64,000 nucleotides of DNA from Azorinus chamasolen (GCA_963576725.1 OY755247.1:10644534-10708533); one strand, 5' to 3'. Numbered from the stretch's first letter, positions 30,345 through 41,101 are shown. The notes: a model not told the origin generated them from the sequence alone. Translations and numbers: made by a program.

Positions 30345-33005
30345 CCTTTAAAAACAAGATGTGTTTGTGAAACACTATGCCTCCTCAATATGATATTTGA
30401 CCCTGAAGGATGACCTTAATCTTGACATGTCACTCCTCAAACTGTGCAGCTTCATGGGGTACACATGTATACCAAATATCAAGTCTGTATCTCTAATGGT
30501 TCAAACGTTATGGCCAATGTTAAAAGTTGGTGACCTTTGACCATGAAGGATGACCTTGACCTTGACATGTCACCCCTCAAACTGTGCGGCTTCATGAGAT
30601 ACACATGCATACCAGTATCAAGGCTGTATATCTACTGGTTCAAACGTTATGGCCAATGTTAATGACCTTTAACCTTTAAAGATGACCTTGACCTTTACAT
30701 ATTACCCCTCAAACTGTGCAGCTAAATGAGAAACACATATATACAAACTATCAAGTCTGTATCTCTACTGGTTCAAAAGTTATGGCCAATGTTAAAGTCG
30801 GTGACCTTTGACCCTGAAAGATGACCTTGACATGTCATCCCCAATCTGTGCAGCTTCATGAGATACACATGCATACCAAATGTCAAGTATGTATCTACAG
30901 GTTCAAAAGTTATGGCCAATGTTAAAGTCGGTGACCTTTGACCCTAAAAGATGACCTTTACCTTGACATGTTGCCCCTCAAAATGTGCAGCTTCATGAGA
31001 TACACATGCATACCAAATATCAAGACTCTATCTCTATTGGTTCAAAAGTTATGACCAATTTGAAGTTGGTGACCTTTGACCCTGAAGGATGACCTTGACA
31101 TGTCACCCCTCAAACTGTGCAGCTTCATGAGATACACACGTATGACAAATATCAAGTCTCTATCTGTACTGGTTCAAAAGTTTTGGCAAATGTTAAAGTC
31201 GGTGATTTGACCCATATGTTTGACCTCTGACCTTTAAGGGTGACCTTGACCTTTACATGTCACAACTCAAAATGTGCGGCTTTATGAGATACATGGTCAT
31301 GCCAAATATCAAGTTTCTATCTGTACTGGCTCAAAAGTTATTACCAATGTTAAAGTTACAGACAAACAGACAAACAGACAATTTGACCTTTGACCCTGAA
31401 GAATGACCTTCACATGTCATCCCTCAAAATGTGCAGCTTTATGAGATACACAAGCATGCCAAATATCAAGTCTCTATCTCTACTGGTCCAAAAGTTATGG
31501 CCAATGTTAAAGTCAGTGATTTGACCCATATATTTGACCTCTGACCTTGAAGGATCACATTGACCTTGACATTTCACCCCTCAAATGTGCGTCTTTATGA
31601 GATACATATGCATGCCAAATATCAAGTCACTAGCTGTACTGGCTCAAAAGTTATGACCAATGTTAAAGTTACAGACAAACAGACAAACAGACAATTTGAC
31701 CTTTGACCCTGAATAATGACCTTCACATGTCATCCCTCAAACTGTGCAGCTTCATGAGATACACAAGTATGCCAAATATCAAGTCTCTAACTGTACTGGT
31801 TCAAAAGTTATGGCCAATGTTAAAGTCGGTAATTTGACCCATATGTTTGACTTCTGACGTCTAAGGGTGACCTTGACCTTTACATGTCACACCTCAAAAT
31901 GTGCGGCTTTATGAGATACATATTCATGCCAAATATCAAGTTTCTATCTCTACTGGCTCAAAAGTTATGACCAATGTTAAAGTTACAGACAAACAGACAA
32001 TTTGACCTTTGACCCTGAAGAATGACTTTGAGATGTCATCCCTCAAAATGTGCAGCTTCTTGAGATACACAAGCATGCCAAATATCAAGTCTCTATCTCT
32101 ACTGGTCCAAAAGTTATGGCCAATGTTAAAGTCAGTGATTTGACCCATATATTTGACCTCTGACCTTGAAGGATGACCTTGACCTTGACATTTCACCCCT
32201 CAAGATGTGCAGCTTTATGAGATACATATGCATGCCATATATCAAGTCACTAGCTGTACTGACTCAAAAGTTATGACCAATGTTAATGTTACAGACAAAG
32301 AAACAGCCAATTTGACCTTTGACCCTGAAGGATTACCTTGACCTTGACATTTTACCCCTCAAAATGTACAGCTTCATGAGATACACAAGCATGCCAAATT
32401 TCAATTCTCTATCTTTACTGGTCCAAACGTTATGGCCAATGTTAAAGTCGGTGATTTGACCCATATATTTGACCTCTGACCTTGAAGGATGAACTTGACC
32501 TTGACATGTTGCCCCTCAAAATGTGCGATTTCATGAGATACATATGCATGCCAAATATCAAGTTTCATCTGTACTGACTCAAAAGTTATGACCAATGTTA
32601 AGGTTACGTTAAAGTTACAGCCAAAAAAACAGATAATTTGACCTTTGACCCAGAATGTTGACCTTGACCTTGACATGTCACCCCTCAAAATGTGCAGCTT
32701 CATGAGATACACAAGCATGCCAAATATCAAGTCTCTATCTCTACTGGTCCAAAAGTTATGGCCAATGTTAAAGTTGGTGATTTGACCCATATATTTGACC
32801 TCTGACCTTGAAGGATGACATTGACATGTCACCCCTCAAAATGTGCGGCTGTATGAGATACATATTCATGCCAAATGTCAAGTCTCTATCTGTACTGGCT
32901 CAAAAGTTATGACCAATGTTAAAGTTGCTGACAAACAAACAGACAAACAGACAGGGCAAAAACAATATGCCCCCAAATTTGATCTGGGGGGCATAATTAG
33001 GAAGC
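30345..33005 (+). mobile_element. pearl/Helentron-like element with tandem core
   Basis: Left end AACAAGATGTGTTTGTGAAA..CACTATGCC. The right end carries the hairpin TATGCCCCC...GGGGGGCATA. Between them lie 17 core repeats. The first six steps are 131-139 bp; later ones are 150-169 bp. From about 31200 the units alternate between a GACCCATATxTTTGACCTC type and an ACAGACAAACAGACAATTTG type, giving a dimer of about 313 bp. Bivalve pearl elements have about 160 bp core repeats between conserved ends (family knowledge). Minus-strand frames through the core (RSEVKYMGQITxFNIGHNFW) are by-products. Confidence 0.7.
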
Positions 33006-33118
33006 GCCATAGTCGCTTCATTTTGTTTACACTAGAGTAGGTCATGTTTTGTTCCAAAATAAGTTGGTCTATCTGTACACGTATATCAAATAGCCTTAGG
33101 AATATATAATCTTTCATA

Positions 33119-33128
33119 AGCATCGTCG

Positions 33129-33183
<55 letters not shown>

Positions 33184-33420
33184 AATTCATGATGATGATC
33201 ATCATCATGATCATCATATCATCTGATCATCATATCATAAACTATATCATCATCATCATCATCATCGTCAACAACAATAACAATAAAAAAACAACAACAT
33301 CATATTGTCATCATCATCAGCATTGTCTTATTTTTTATCGTCATCGTCGTCATCATCATCATCTCCATCATCATCATCGTCATCACCATCATGATCATCA
33401 CCATCATGTTTACGTTTATA
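33119..33420. repeat. CAT/ATG microsatellite cluster
   Basis: An uninterrupted (CAT)n of about 18 repeats is followed by mixed CAT, GAT and AAC motifs on both strands. Confidence 0.95.
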
Positions 33421-33455
33421 TATGACCCCGATATACGTACAAATAACTGTGGCTA

Positions 33456-33680
33456 TACAGTAAAAACACCCTCTAAACCGGACGTTTAATTTAGAATAAA
33501 ATCTTGGAGACAGGTAGCAGCTGAATACAGGGTGAAAGACAGGTAGAAAGCTCCTCTCTGGGAGCTTTCTGTATGACTTTCACCCTGCATTAAGCAGCCA
33601 CCTGCCTAAAATTATCTAAATTCCTCTCTGCTTCTCTAAATCTCTCTTTTAAAATTCTGATTTAAAGGGGTTCTACTGCA
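33456..33680. mobile_element. G3 MITE
   Basis: TA-flanked, CAGTAAAAACACCCTCTAAA at left, AAAGGGGTTCTACTGC at right. Apex CTCCTCTCTGGGAG. Confidence 0.78.
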
Positions 33681-33925
33681 TATGGAACTAGGATAATTTT
33701 GCTGTGTAAGTAATTACATCGCAACAATCAAATGGTAATTAAATAGTGATATATATACAATTAAAGAGAACATTCAGTTGTACAGAACTATAATAAATTT
33801 GAAAAGCACCATCAACCGATTTAATTGCTGTGTCTGAATCTGAACGTGTGGCAGACTTATTACGATAACAGTGGAAATACTATATAAAGCGGCCTTTGAA
33901 TGAACGGTAATAGGTATAGTTTTTA

Positions 33926-34211
33926 CAGGGTTGCCACAAACCAGAGGAAACCAAATTCCCTGACAATTCCCTGACATTTCCCTGACACATTACATCGCGA
34001 AATTTGGTCTTTCTGTCATAATTTCTGTAACACTTTTTTTTTTTTTTAAATATATTACCTTCATTCTCATGTTTTCAAAATTCCCTGATAACTCCCTTAC
34101 ATTTGCCTATATTTTCAAATTTCGCTGACAGTTCTCAAAATTCCCTGACGATTCCCTGACCTTGAACATTTTTCAATTTCCCTTACTTTTCCCTGACGCG
34201 TGGCAACCCTG
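33926..34211. mobile_element. hAT-like MITE
   Basis: Inverted ends CAGGGTTGCCAC and GTGGCAACCCTG. The body is a set of short TTCCCTGACA-type direct repeats. CAGGGTTGCCA ends recall hAT elements (family knowledge). The expected 8 bp target duplication is not clear, partly because P1 inserted 3 bp beyond the right end. Confidence 0.6.
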
Positions 34212-34213
34212 TT

Positions 34214-34442
34214 TTAACCCATTGCCTTATATTGACGACTTTTGACGACTCTGTATATGTCACTTTACGAAACCATTGTGATAAATAGAGCATTTGCTCC
34301 TATAGGAGCAAATGCTCTATTTATCACAATGGTTTCAAACTACAAAATTCTAAAATTTTCCTTTTCTCTAGTTAATGCTTCTTTTCGGTAGATTTATTCA
34401 AAGAGGTTATATCTAAAAATAGCCTATGAGGTAATGGGTTAA
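34214..34442. mobile_element. P1 MITE
   Basis: TTAA both sides, perfect apex CTCCTATAGGAG, well preserved arms. Confidence 0.88.
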
Positions 34443-34545
34443 GACGTTTGTAGCTAAATGCAGGGCAAACGAAATGCAGAAAACTCTTGTAGAAGCTTTC
34501 TGCATAACCTTCGTCATGCACCACCTGACTTTAATCTTTTTCTCA
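34443..34545. mobile_element. G fragment
   Basis: GTAGCTAAATGCAGGGCAAA and GCATAACCTTCGTCATGCAC are the remains of a G hairpin next to P1. Confidence 0.5.
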
Positions 34546-34557
34546 CCATATACGTTT

Positions 34558-34757
34558 TTCTGTGCCTTTTTGAAAAAAAACCCAGTGTAGACCCGGATCA
34601 GACAGTTCCTATAGGAGCTGTCTGATCAGGATCTGCACTGTTTGAACATAAGATCTGTTAGACCTGGGTTTATTCTGTCTTGTCAATATATGCATCAAAA
34701 TACTATTTGACGTAACAAATATTGTAGTTCCACTCATAAATATTGATGGAGCAAAGT
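34558..34757. mobile_element. P4 MITE
   Basis: Hairpin CCCAGTGTAGACCCGGATCA, apex TTCCTATAGGAG. A decayed right arm ends GATGGAGCAAAG. Confidence 0.65.
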
Positions 34758-34827
34758 GACCTATACTCGTGCCTCTTTTTGGTTGTCGCTTAAGAGAGGT
34801 TCATTAGGTTGAGCAGTGGTTTTAACA

Positions 34828-35222
34828 GAGGTCCAGATAAGATGCGAAAGTTAAAAACATTTCAAGAATAACTTCTTTACATGTACAGTAAAACCTCTCT
34901 ATAACGGCCACTAAATTAATCAACTATTTTGTGTTAAAGGCAGGTGGCTGCTTAAAGCAAGGTGAAAGTAAAACAGAACGCTCCTATAGGAACGTTGTGT
35001 TTAATTTCACCTTGCTTTAAGCAGCCACCTGCCCTAAATACCAACTGATTAACACAATTTAGTGGCCGTTATAGAGAGGTTTTACTGTTTTTCGCCACAA
35101 ACCCCTATCTTGTGACCACTCTTTAGACTCCGTTCGAAGAGACGATTCTAAAGAGTGGTCACAACATAGGGTTTGGCGGAGGAAATGATCATTTTAGTAC
35201 TCGAGTACGCACCTTTTTCTGT
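34828..35222. mobile_element. H MITE split by G4
   Basis: CAGATAAGATGCGAAAGTTA at left, interrupted at 34884-35089. It resumes TTCGCCACAAACCCC and the hairpin, and ends GAGTACGCACCTTTTTCTG. Confidence 0.75.
34884..35089. mobile_element. G4 (pogo-like) MITE nested in H
   Basis: CAGTAAAACCTCTCTATAAC followed by GGCCACTAAATT at left; CCGTTATAGAGAGGTTTTAC at right. The core is one long hairpin (CAGGTGGCTGCTTAAAGCAA), apex GCTCCTATAGGAACG. Confidence 0.85.
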
Positions 35223-35398
35223 TGCTCTTCATCCGATCGTCTTATTCGGACCTACACTGTTTGTGACTCAGTCTTTATTTTCAGACTGAAACAGGCATGC
35301 ATTTAACCCTTGTATTACTGCTACGAGAGCCGTCTGATCTGGGGTCTACACTGTTTGCATATGTCCCCTTTGTTTCAGGACGCAAAACAGAAACAGAT

Positions 35399-35612
35399 GC
35401 ACCCTTTCGTAGCCAATGCCGGATATGTGATTACATATGCAAACAGTTTGGATCCAGATGAGACGCCGAGTAACTCGGCGTCTCATCAGGATCCAAACTG
35501 TTTGTTACTGTTACTATGTTTTTGAAACAAAAATAAAGAAAAATCAAAAGAATGAAAATTTGTAGCAGACGACAAAGTTAGCAGACGACAGAGTTTGGCA
35601 GCAAAAGGGTTA
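35399..35612. mobile_element. P5 MITE, GCTGCCAATGCCGG subtype
   Basis: Left end diverged to ACCCTTTCGTAGCCAATGCC; right end GTTTGGCAGCAAAAGGGTTA. The hairpin is identical in plan to 19000. Confidence 0.82.
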
Positions 35613-35735
35613 AAGCTGACCAGGCGTCTTGTCTCTTGGACAAGCCTTGATCAGCCCTGTTGGCAAAACCTCCGTGTCATCTTTTCAATGCTCGGCTAAT
35701 GTTAGACGACCACGGCGCGATGATAGAATACTTAC

Positions 35736-35833
35736 ATGAGCCGGGACACAGGTGGTATAGTTTGACCATTCAGAATTGGTGTCCGGGTTGATCCACCAGG
35801 TGCCATTCTCCGTGCAGTCCCTGTACGCAGTGG
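35736..35833 (-). CDS. Class B GPCR exon: hormone-receptor domain
   Basis: A 98-nt exon on the minus strand, acceptor CTTTCCAG, donor GTAAGTATTC. Two bases complete a codon from an unseen upstream exon, then 32 codons read TAYRDCTENGTWWINP, DTNSEWSNYTTCVPAH. The C...G-WW...WSNYT.C pattern is the second half of the extracellular hormone-receptor domain, which binds the peptide C-terminus. NGT and NYT are N-glycosylation sequons. The exon ends in phase 0, compatible with direct joining to TM1. Relatives have about a dozen more residues between the last cysteine and TM1, so a short exon may be missing. The upstream exon carrying the first cysteines and the CW motif was not found. Confidence 0.9.
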
Positions 35834-35867
35834 CTGGAAAGAACACGGATGGAGAACATTAGACATA

Positions 35868-36080
35868 TAGTTGAACTTCAATATCTCGAACTCGGATAAC
35901 TCGAACTCCGGGATAACTCGAAGTAAATGATCGGTCCTTGAAACTTTACAATAGGTAATTGTTCTAAAATATATCACGGTTTATATCTAGAAACAAAGCT
36001 TAATGCAGGTCGAAAGAATGCATTACTTTCGACCTGCAGCAAGCTGTGAACTTGAGAAATTAGAAATCGGATGACTCGTC
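35868..36080. mobile_element. F MITE, right end missing
   Basis: TAGTTGAACTTCAATATCTC at left. The hairpin is reduced to CATTACTTTCGACCTGCAG and stops at GGATGACTCG. Confidence 0.7.
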
Positions 36081-36565
36081 ACTCTAACCGCCAGCGTTTA
36101 AAGATTCTCATGTTGATTAATTATGTGGTCGTTTTAGCGAAGTTCTACAGTATCGTGCAATTTGTGCATCGGGCAGCTTGGGGCCATTCGCATTTAAAGC
36201 AACATCTGCCTGCGAAGAAGGCTCACGATAGTGTCGATATGCGTCACAAAAGTGCATACTACATGCCACCACAGTGACACCTGCGGGCCTTTATGCGATT
36301 TATGCGGGCCCTTATGACTGGCGATAATCACTATCATAGCTGAGAGCACAGACTGTCACATCATGGGTCCCGACAGACTAGTTAGAGATTAAATCTTGAT
36401 TAGCTTTTAGATGATAAAGTAATGTGTTCTACACTCAGCGAAAGCATTTATGATATAACCATTTGAATGCAGAATTCTCGAAGCGGACTGGTCCATCATT
36501 GTTTAACAATAGAGTCCATTCAGTATGAGGGGGTATATCCTGATCAGAGGGCTTACGTATGTCAG
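36081..36565. other. Unique spacer
   Basis: No recognised repeat. I examined the minus strand for the first ectodomain exon of the receptor and found no CW or CP motif with splice sites. Confidence 0.4.
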
Positions 36566-36567
36566 TC

Positions 36568-36816
36568 AAGTAAAATCCCTCTAAACCGGAATTTTAATTG
36601 AGAACAGTGAAGGCTTCTTTCAGGCATGTGGATGCTTAATGCATGCAGGATGAAAGTCATGCAGAAAGCTCCCAAAAGGAGCTTTCTGCATGACTTTCAA
36701 CCTGCATTAAGCACCTACTTGTCTGAAGGGCGATGTCGATACTACTACTACTACTACAGCTACTACTACTACTACTACTAATACTACTCATACTACTCAT
36801 ACTACCTACTACCTAC

Positions 36817-36876
<60 letters not shown>

Positions 36877-36979
36877 TTACTACATAAACATATTTACAAT
36901 GACCAACAGAATCCAGCCACAAGACATTACAACTGGTGCATACTAATTATAGTGTCCCGTTTAGAGCTGTTTGCTGTAC
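36568..36979. mobile_element. G3 MITE containing an expanded ACT microsatellite
   Basis: The left end AGTAAAATCCCTCTAAACCG and hairpin (apex CTCCCAAAAGGAG) are normal. After GGGCGATGTCGATA the element carries an (ACT)n tract of about 145 bp (36734-36880). It then ends GTCCCGTTTAGAGCTGTTTG. Confidence 0.65.
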
Positions 36980-37129
36980 ACTTCTTTTCAGTACTAGTAT
37001 TTAGAGTTTTAATACTCAGCAGCACTGTTCCGATAAAGTGCTGAATACTGGCTCTTAAGATATATGCTTACAATGCAACCTTGGTCGGAAGTGAGAAAAG
37101 TACCGTGACTCCAATTCTACGGTTTTACG

Positions 37130-37200
37130 TATGAAGAAGTGTGACTTAGCATCGAACACACAACCTTTCCAATAATAGCACTATACCATTAACGGCACTG
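37130..37200 (-). other. Possible tRNA-like relic
   Basis: On the minus strand, CCGTTAATGGTATAGTGCTA and TGTGTGTTCGATGC have A/B box character. Stems are weak. Confidence 0.25.
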
Positions 37201-37242
37201 CCGTCGGGTATCGCTACAGTACAGGTTTGTTCTGTAGAACGT

Positions 37243-37466
37243 GTTTTCACGCATTTGCAAACAGAGTAGACCCAGATCAGACGGCTCCTAGAGGAGCCGT
37301 CTGATCAGGGTCTGCTCTGTTTGCTAATAGAATTTGATAGATCTGTTTCTTTGCTTTCTAAAATGTGTACAATGGTCCATCTTCAATATTTCTATATAAT
37401 TATATTATTAATTAATATTCAGTAGGTACTGAAATTCGGCTTACATACAGAACAGGGAAAGGGTTA
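37243..37466. mobile_element. P4b MITE
   Basis: Hairpin TTTGCAAACAGAGTAGACCC, apex CTCCTAGAGGAG with the A-A mismatch. The right end AACAGGGAAAGGGTTAA sits exactly on the TTAAGCGGCC of the following G1. Confidence 0.82.
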
Positions 37467-37646
37467 AGCGGCCATCAAACTGGTCTAATTACGGGTCTGT
37501 AAGGCAGGTGGTTGCTTAATGCATAAGTCAAAAGTAATGCATAACGGTCCTATACGAACTTTCTGCATTGTATAAAGCAACCTTCAGTTTTTTCACACTC
37601 CTTTGTTCAATAAATGAATAGCCGCTTAAGACAGGGATCTACTGTA
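37463..37646. mobile_element. G1 MITE, left end used as TTAA target
   Basis: TTAAGCGGCCATCAAACTGG at left. Right end GAATAGCCGCTTAAGACAGG then GATCTACTGTA. Confidence 0.75.
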
Positions 37647-37805
37647 TAAATATTGATCATTTTGTTGCACGGCGTCATAAGACAACGGGTATATTTTCGT
37701 ATGAATAATTTCTTTGCACAGTATGTCGGAGCTAGAGTAGTTTTCGTGCCCCACTTGAAATAATAGCAATAATACCGCGAACTAGCGACTGTGCTGTTTT
37801 AAGTG

Positions 37806-37947
37806 TTAACCCTTTCCTGAATATAAACGCATTTTCACGCATATGCAAAATAGAGTAGACATTTCGTCTTGCATTAAGTTATAACCTGCCTCTACTTGAC
37901 ACATGAGGATACTTTTTGGTGGTCGTATTAGAGGGGTTTTACTATAC
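37806..37947. mobile_element. P4/G2 chimera
   Basis: TTAACCCTTTCCTGAATATA and GCAAAATAGAGTAGAC (P4b left half) join at 37860/37861 to ATTTCGTCTTGCATTAAG and the G2 right end GAGGGGTTTTACTATA. Confidence 0.65.
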
Positions 37948-37949
37948 AA

Positions 37950-38432
37950 CATAACCTGTCTTAAGCAGCCATCAAAAGAGGTCTAATTATGGATCTGTAA
38001 GGCAGGTGGGAGCTTAATGCAGGTCAAAAGTAATGCAGAAAGCTCCTATATAAGCTTTCTGTATTACTTTTGCCCTGCATTAAGCTCTACATTACTGCTG
38101 CCCTTCATTAAGCAACCTCCAGCTTTTAAAGACTCCTATGTTTAATAAATGATTGACCGCTTAACCATTCTCTTGCTGAATTTTAAAATACATTTCTCCT
38201 TCTTTACCCATGACCTGTTGTATGATTACATATATCTTCACTGTGTACAAGTATTTCGCTGTGCAATCACTGCCGTGGAGTGCACTGGTTGCACAATCAA
38301 CTTGTAAATAGTGCAGACCCTGATGAGACAGCTCCTGCAGGAGCTGTCTCATCTGGGTCTTCACTATTTACAGGTAGGTATATTGACGTGAACAGCAAGC
38401 GAAGGGTTTAGACAAATTCTACTGCACAATGT
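37950..38432. mobile_element. G1 MITE split by P3
   Basis: CATAACCTGTCTTAAGCAGC at left, long hairpin with apex CTCCTATATAAGC. P3 inserts after GATTGACCGC, then TTTAGACAAATTCTACTGC. Confidence 0.8.
38161..38410. mobile_element. P3 MITE nested in G1 end
   Basis: Full length, inverted relative to 9538. Apex CTCCTGCAGGAG, T-T mismatch. Confidence 0.88.
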
Positions 38433-38481
38433 TTGTAAACAGCAATATATCCTCGCAGGCACGTTATCTCAGATATTTCAC

Positions 38482-38668
38482 CCTCTCATTAAATTTTCGT
38501 CTGCAAAACAAAACTGATCGTCTGCTGCAATTCTAAAACTACTCTTTTCTCTCGGTTGTTAAAAAAAACACACAAATAGTGTCCGAGTGTGAAGCAGCTT
38601 GGATCCTGATGAGACGCCGATTTACTTGGCGTCTCATCTGGGTCGAAACTGTGTACAAAGGTGATAAA
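38482..38668. mobile_element. P5b MITE
   Basis: GTGAAGCAGCTTGGATCCTG..GATGAGACGCC, apex GATTTACTTGGC. A left arm with TTTTCGTCTGCAAAAC. Confidence 0.65.
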
Positions 38669-38705
38669 CAAGTCAATAATACTGAAAGCGTTAGTCTTCG
38701 TACGC

Positions 38706-38914
38706 TTAACTCATTCCCTTATGCTATTTTTAGATCCAACCACTTTGAACAAATCTACCGAAAAGGAGCATTTACTAGAGAAAAGGAAACTTTTAGAATT
38801 TTGTAGTTTGAAACCATTGTGATAAAAAGAGCAAATGTTCTATTTATCACAATGATTTCAGATAGTGACTTTTACAGAGGCGTCAAAAGGCGTCAGTATG
38901 CGGGCATGGGTTAA
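38706..38914. mobile_element. P1 MITE, short hairpin
   Basis: TTAA at both edges. One arm and the apex are reduced to AAAAAGAGCAAATGTTC. Confidence 0.8.
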
Positions 38915-39078
38915 GTACATTTCATCTGCCAATATTGTCGTCTGTTACAAGTGTAAAACATATTTATTTTTCTATCTATTTTCAAACATCAGCTAGAGTG
39001 TAAACAATGTAGCTCTTGGTAAAGAGATATTCGGAGTCCAATCTGGATACAAACTGATGTTTGCACAGGCAGTGCAAC

Positions 39079-39250
39079 AGATAAGAGTGTGTACTCAAAT
39101 ACTTAAATCGTCATTTCTCCACCAAACCCTATGCTGTGACCACTCTTTAGAATCGTCTCCTCGAGACGATTCTAAAGAGTGGTCATAGCATAGGGTTTGG
39201 TGGAGAAATAAAGGAGATGTTTTTGGAAAATGTTGAAATATATTTACCTT
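39079..39250. mobile_element. H MITE
   Basis: CAGATAAGAGTGTGTACTCA at left. Near-perfect hairpin CCAAACCCTATGCTGTGACC, apex GTCTCCTCGAGAC. Confidence 0.8.
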
Positions 39251-39484
39251 ACCATGACCTCTGATAGATACTCGCTAATCCACAGCTAGCGTGCACAGAA
39301 CCGAGTTAATGAGCGCTAATTTTCAAGATCAGTATCAAAATAGAACTTTGAAAGCATGTTCTTTTGAAGAGAGTTTTCGTTTAAACCTCATCATACAGTA
39401 TAATATAATATGCTTAAACTCCGATCTGTTCCAATTTGTCTTACTTCGAATTCGTTTAGATTTCGGGGACACTGCTTACCCAGT

Positions 39485-39585
39485 AGCCTATCAAACAGCT
39501 TGGATCCAGATGAGATACCGAGATACCGTGCTGCTCGGCGTCTCAACAGGATCCAAGCTGTTTGCAAAAATACCAGCCAGGATAA
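39485..39585. mobile_element. P5b hairpin
   Basis: ATCAAACAGCTTGGATCCAG and GGATCCAAGCTGTTTGC, with a scrambled apex. Confidence 0.6.
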
Positions 39586-39772
39586 AGATTGAGGTATGAA
39601 TTATTTATAAAGCATGAAAGAAAACATGCATTATTTCTTTGCGTAGATTATCAGAATGCGCAGTCGCAGAACGCTGGGCAAATGGTGGCATATTAATGGT
39701 ATTCACGTTACCAATCAAGCGCAGTAGCCCTTTAAAACATAAATACGCCTTTTAACCCTTTGCTTCACGAAT

Positions 39773-39953
39773 ACAGTAAAAACTCTTTTAATCGGATGTT
39801 ATATTTAATATACTATTAGTTACACGGAAATATGGCAGGGTGTACTGGAGACCGGGTTAGATCTAACCCGGTCATACCAGCCCGTACACCCTGCTAATTT
39901 ACCGTGTAACGAATTTATTACCAGTCAGAGATCCGATTTACAATGTACCTAAT
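39773..39953. mobile_element. G5 palindromic element
   Basis: CAGTAAAAACTCTTTTAATC at left. The core is a ~95 bp palindrome (GTTACACGGAAATATGGCAG, GGGTGTAC..., centre CCGGGTTAGATCTAACCCGG) unlike any other core in the window. Confidence 0.65.
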
Positions 39954-40375
39954 TTAGAAACGAACAACTCTTATTTTTGCTGACATTAGATCTCTAATTA
40001 TATGACGACATGACAAGGAAAACATGACATAATCACAGAGCATATACGATGTCGTCTCAGAACATTTTCGAAATTAGAATTCAAACTTCACTTGTAAACA
40101 TTTGAGTTTAAACGATTACACTTTTACTGAGAAGTTGATAGTTTCAAATTGAGGAACCTATGAGGAACAGTTTTTACGTTTATTATCGATTATTTGGTCG
40201 TAATCCGTCCAGAATTAATGGAGCAAGGACGATATGAAATTTCGAATCGACGCAACAAAACGTCACCCGTCAAATTTGAATTCTGTATTCTCCATGGAAG
40301 CCGCCGAAAACGGTTCTGTACACCCCGGTAGTTTTTGGCAAACTGACCAATCAAATTCCAAGGATTTACTCTGGC
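39954..40375. other. Unique spacer
   Basis: No element recognised. A 63-codon plus frame at 40234 has no family resemblance. Confidence 0.35.
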
Positions 40376-40377
40376 TG

Positions 40378-40578
40378 GTAATAAATACCGGTCTTGGAGA
40401 CAGGTGGCAGCTTAATGCAAAGTGAAAGTCGTGCAGAATGTTCCTCTAAGAGCTTTTTGTAAGATTTTCACCCTTCATTAAGCAACCGCCTGCCTTTTTA
40501 GGCATTTAAATTCTAAATTATCTAAATATATCTAAATTCTTCTCTATCAGAATTCCGGTTAAGAGCGGTTCTACTGTA
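40378..40578. mobile_element. G3 MITE
   Basis: TACCGGTCTTGGAGACAGGT at left (outer end lost), right end GAGCGGTTCTACTGTA. Confidence 0.7.
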
Positions 40579-41005
40579 TTCATGTAAGAAATAATGACGT
40601 CATGAATGTTGATTAGATTCATTCTTATAATGACATACGAACACGGAAAAATTTGACTATGGGAGAAACTGTATAGTTATATTTAAATTATATTATTTCA
40701 TAACCAAACAAAACAGACCCTGATCAGACGACTCCTACTGGCCTACTCTGTTTGCAAGGCGTAGAAATGTATTTATGGAGGAAAGAGTTATCGCCTTTAC
40801 AAACATGGGATATCCAGATCAGACAGCTCCTGTGGACGCCGTCTGATTAGGGAATGCTTTTGTTATACAGATTTTGTTCAACAGTTTTACCAGAGTCAAC
40901 AATTTTCTCGTTCACGTGTCATTATAAACATTTAGCAAATTAATATGTATACAGTACACACATTATAACATACAGAAATATGCACGGAGTAGAGGGATGG
41001 AGGGC
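40579..41005. mobile_element. Two P4 elements tail to tail
   Basis: The first (to 40791) has ATGACGTCATGAATGTTGAT and ends ATGGAGGAAAGAGTTA. The second, inverted (40791-41005), starts CGCCTTTACAAACATGGG and ends ATATGCACGGAGTAGAGGG. Confidence 0.65.
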
Positions 41006-41101
41006 TATTTTACCTGATGTAAAATAAATAAATAGTGTGTCTATACTCTATTTGCAAAAGCGTTTAAGCTATATGTACCGGTCAAAACAAGACCAGTTCT
41101 G

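Larger units (their letters stand above)
7510..35833 (-). other. Class B1 GPCR gene (calcitonin/DH31 receptor-like), partial locus
   Basis: This locus holds six exons separated by introns of about 2.2 to 9.5 kb, listed individually. Joined from TM1 to TM5 they give 528 nt with phases 0-2, 2-0, 0-1, 1-2 and 2-0, so every codon closes correctly. The motifs CTENGTWW, EWSNYTTC, RIRLHLCLFLSF, CNFFWMFCEGFYLH and CW...WI...P fit the secretin-receptor family. CNFFWMFCEG and the AYRDC...GTWW...WSNYTTC ectodomain favour the calcitonin/DH31 receptor branch. The family encodes seven-pass plasma-membrane peptide-hormone receptors, usually coupled to Gs and cAMP. Nothing here shows regulation. Missing pieces are the first ectodomain exons (expected above 35833), a possible short linker exon between 28116 and 35735, and TM6 to the C-terminus (expected below 7510). 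Family assignment is confident; the receptor subtype is inference. Confidence 0.88.

Noticed and set aside
32401..32832. 143-residue minus frame (KYMGQITNFNIGHNFW...)
   Set aside because: Repeats with the pearl-like core unit and lacks any independent gene signal.
33189..33425. His-rich frame and poly-Met frame
   Set aside because: CAT/ATG microsatellite.
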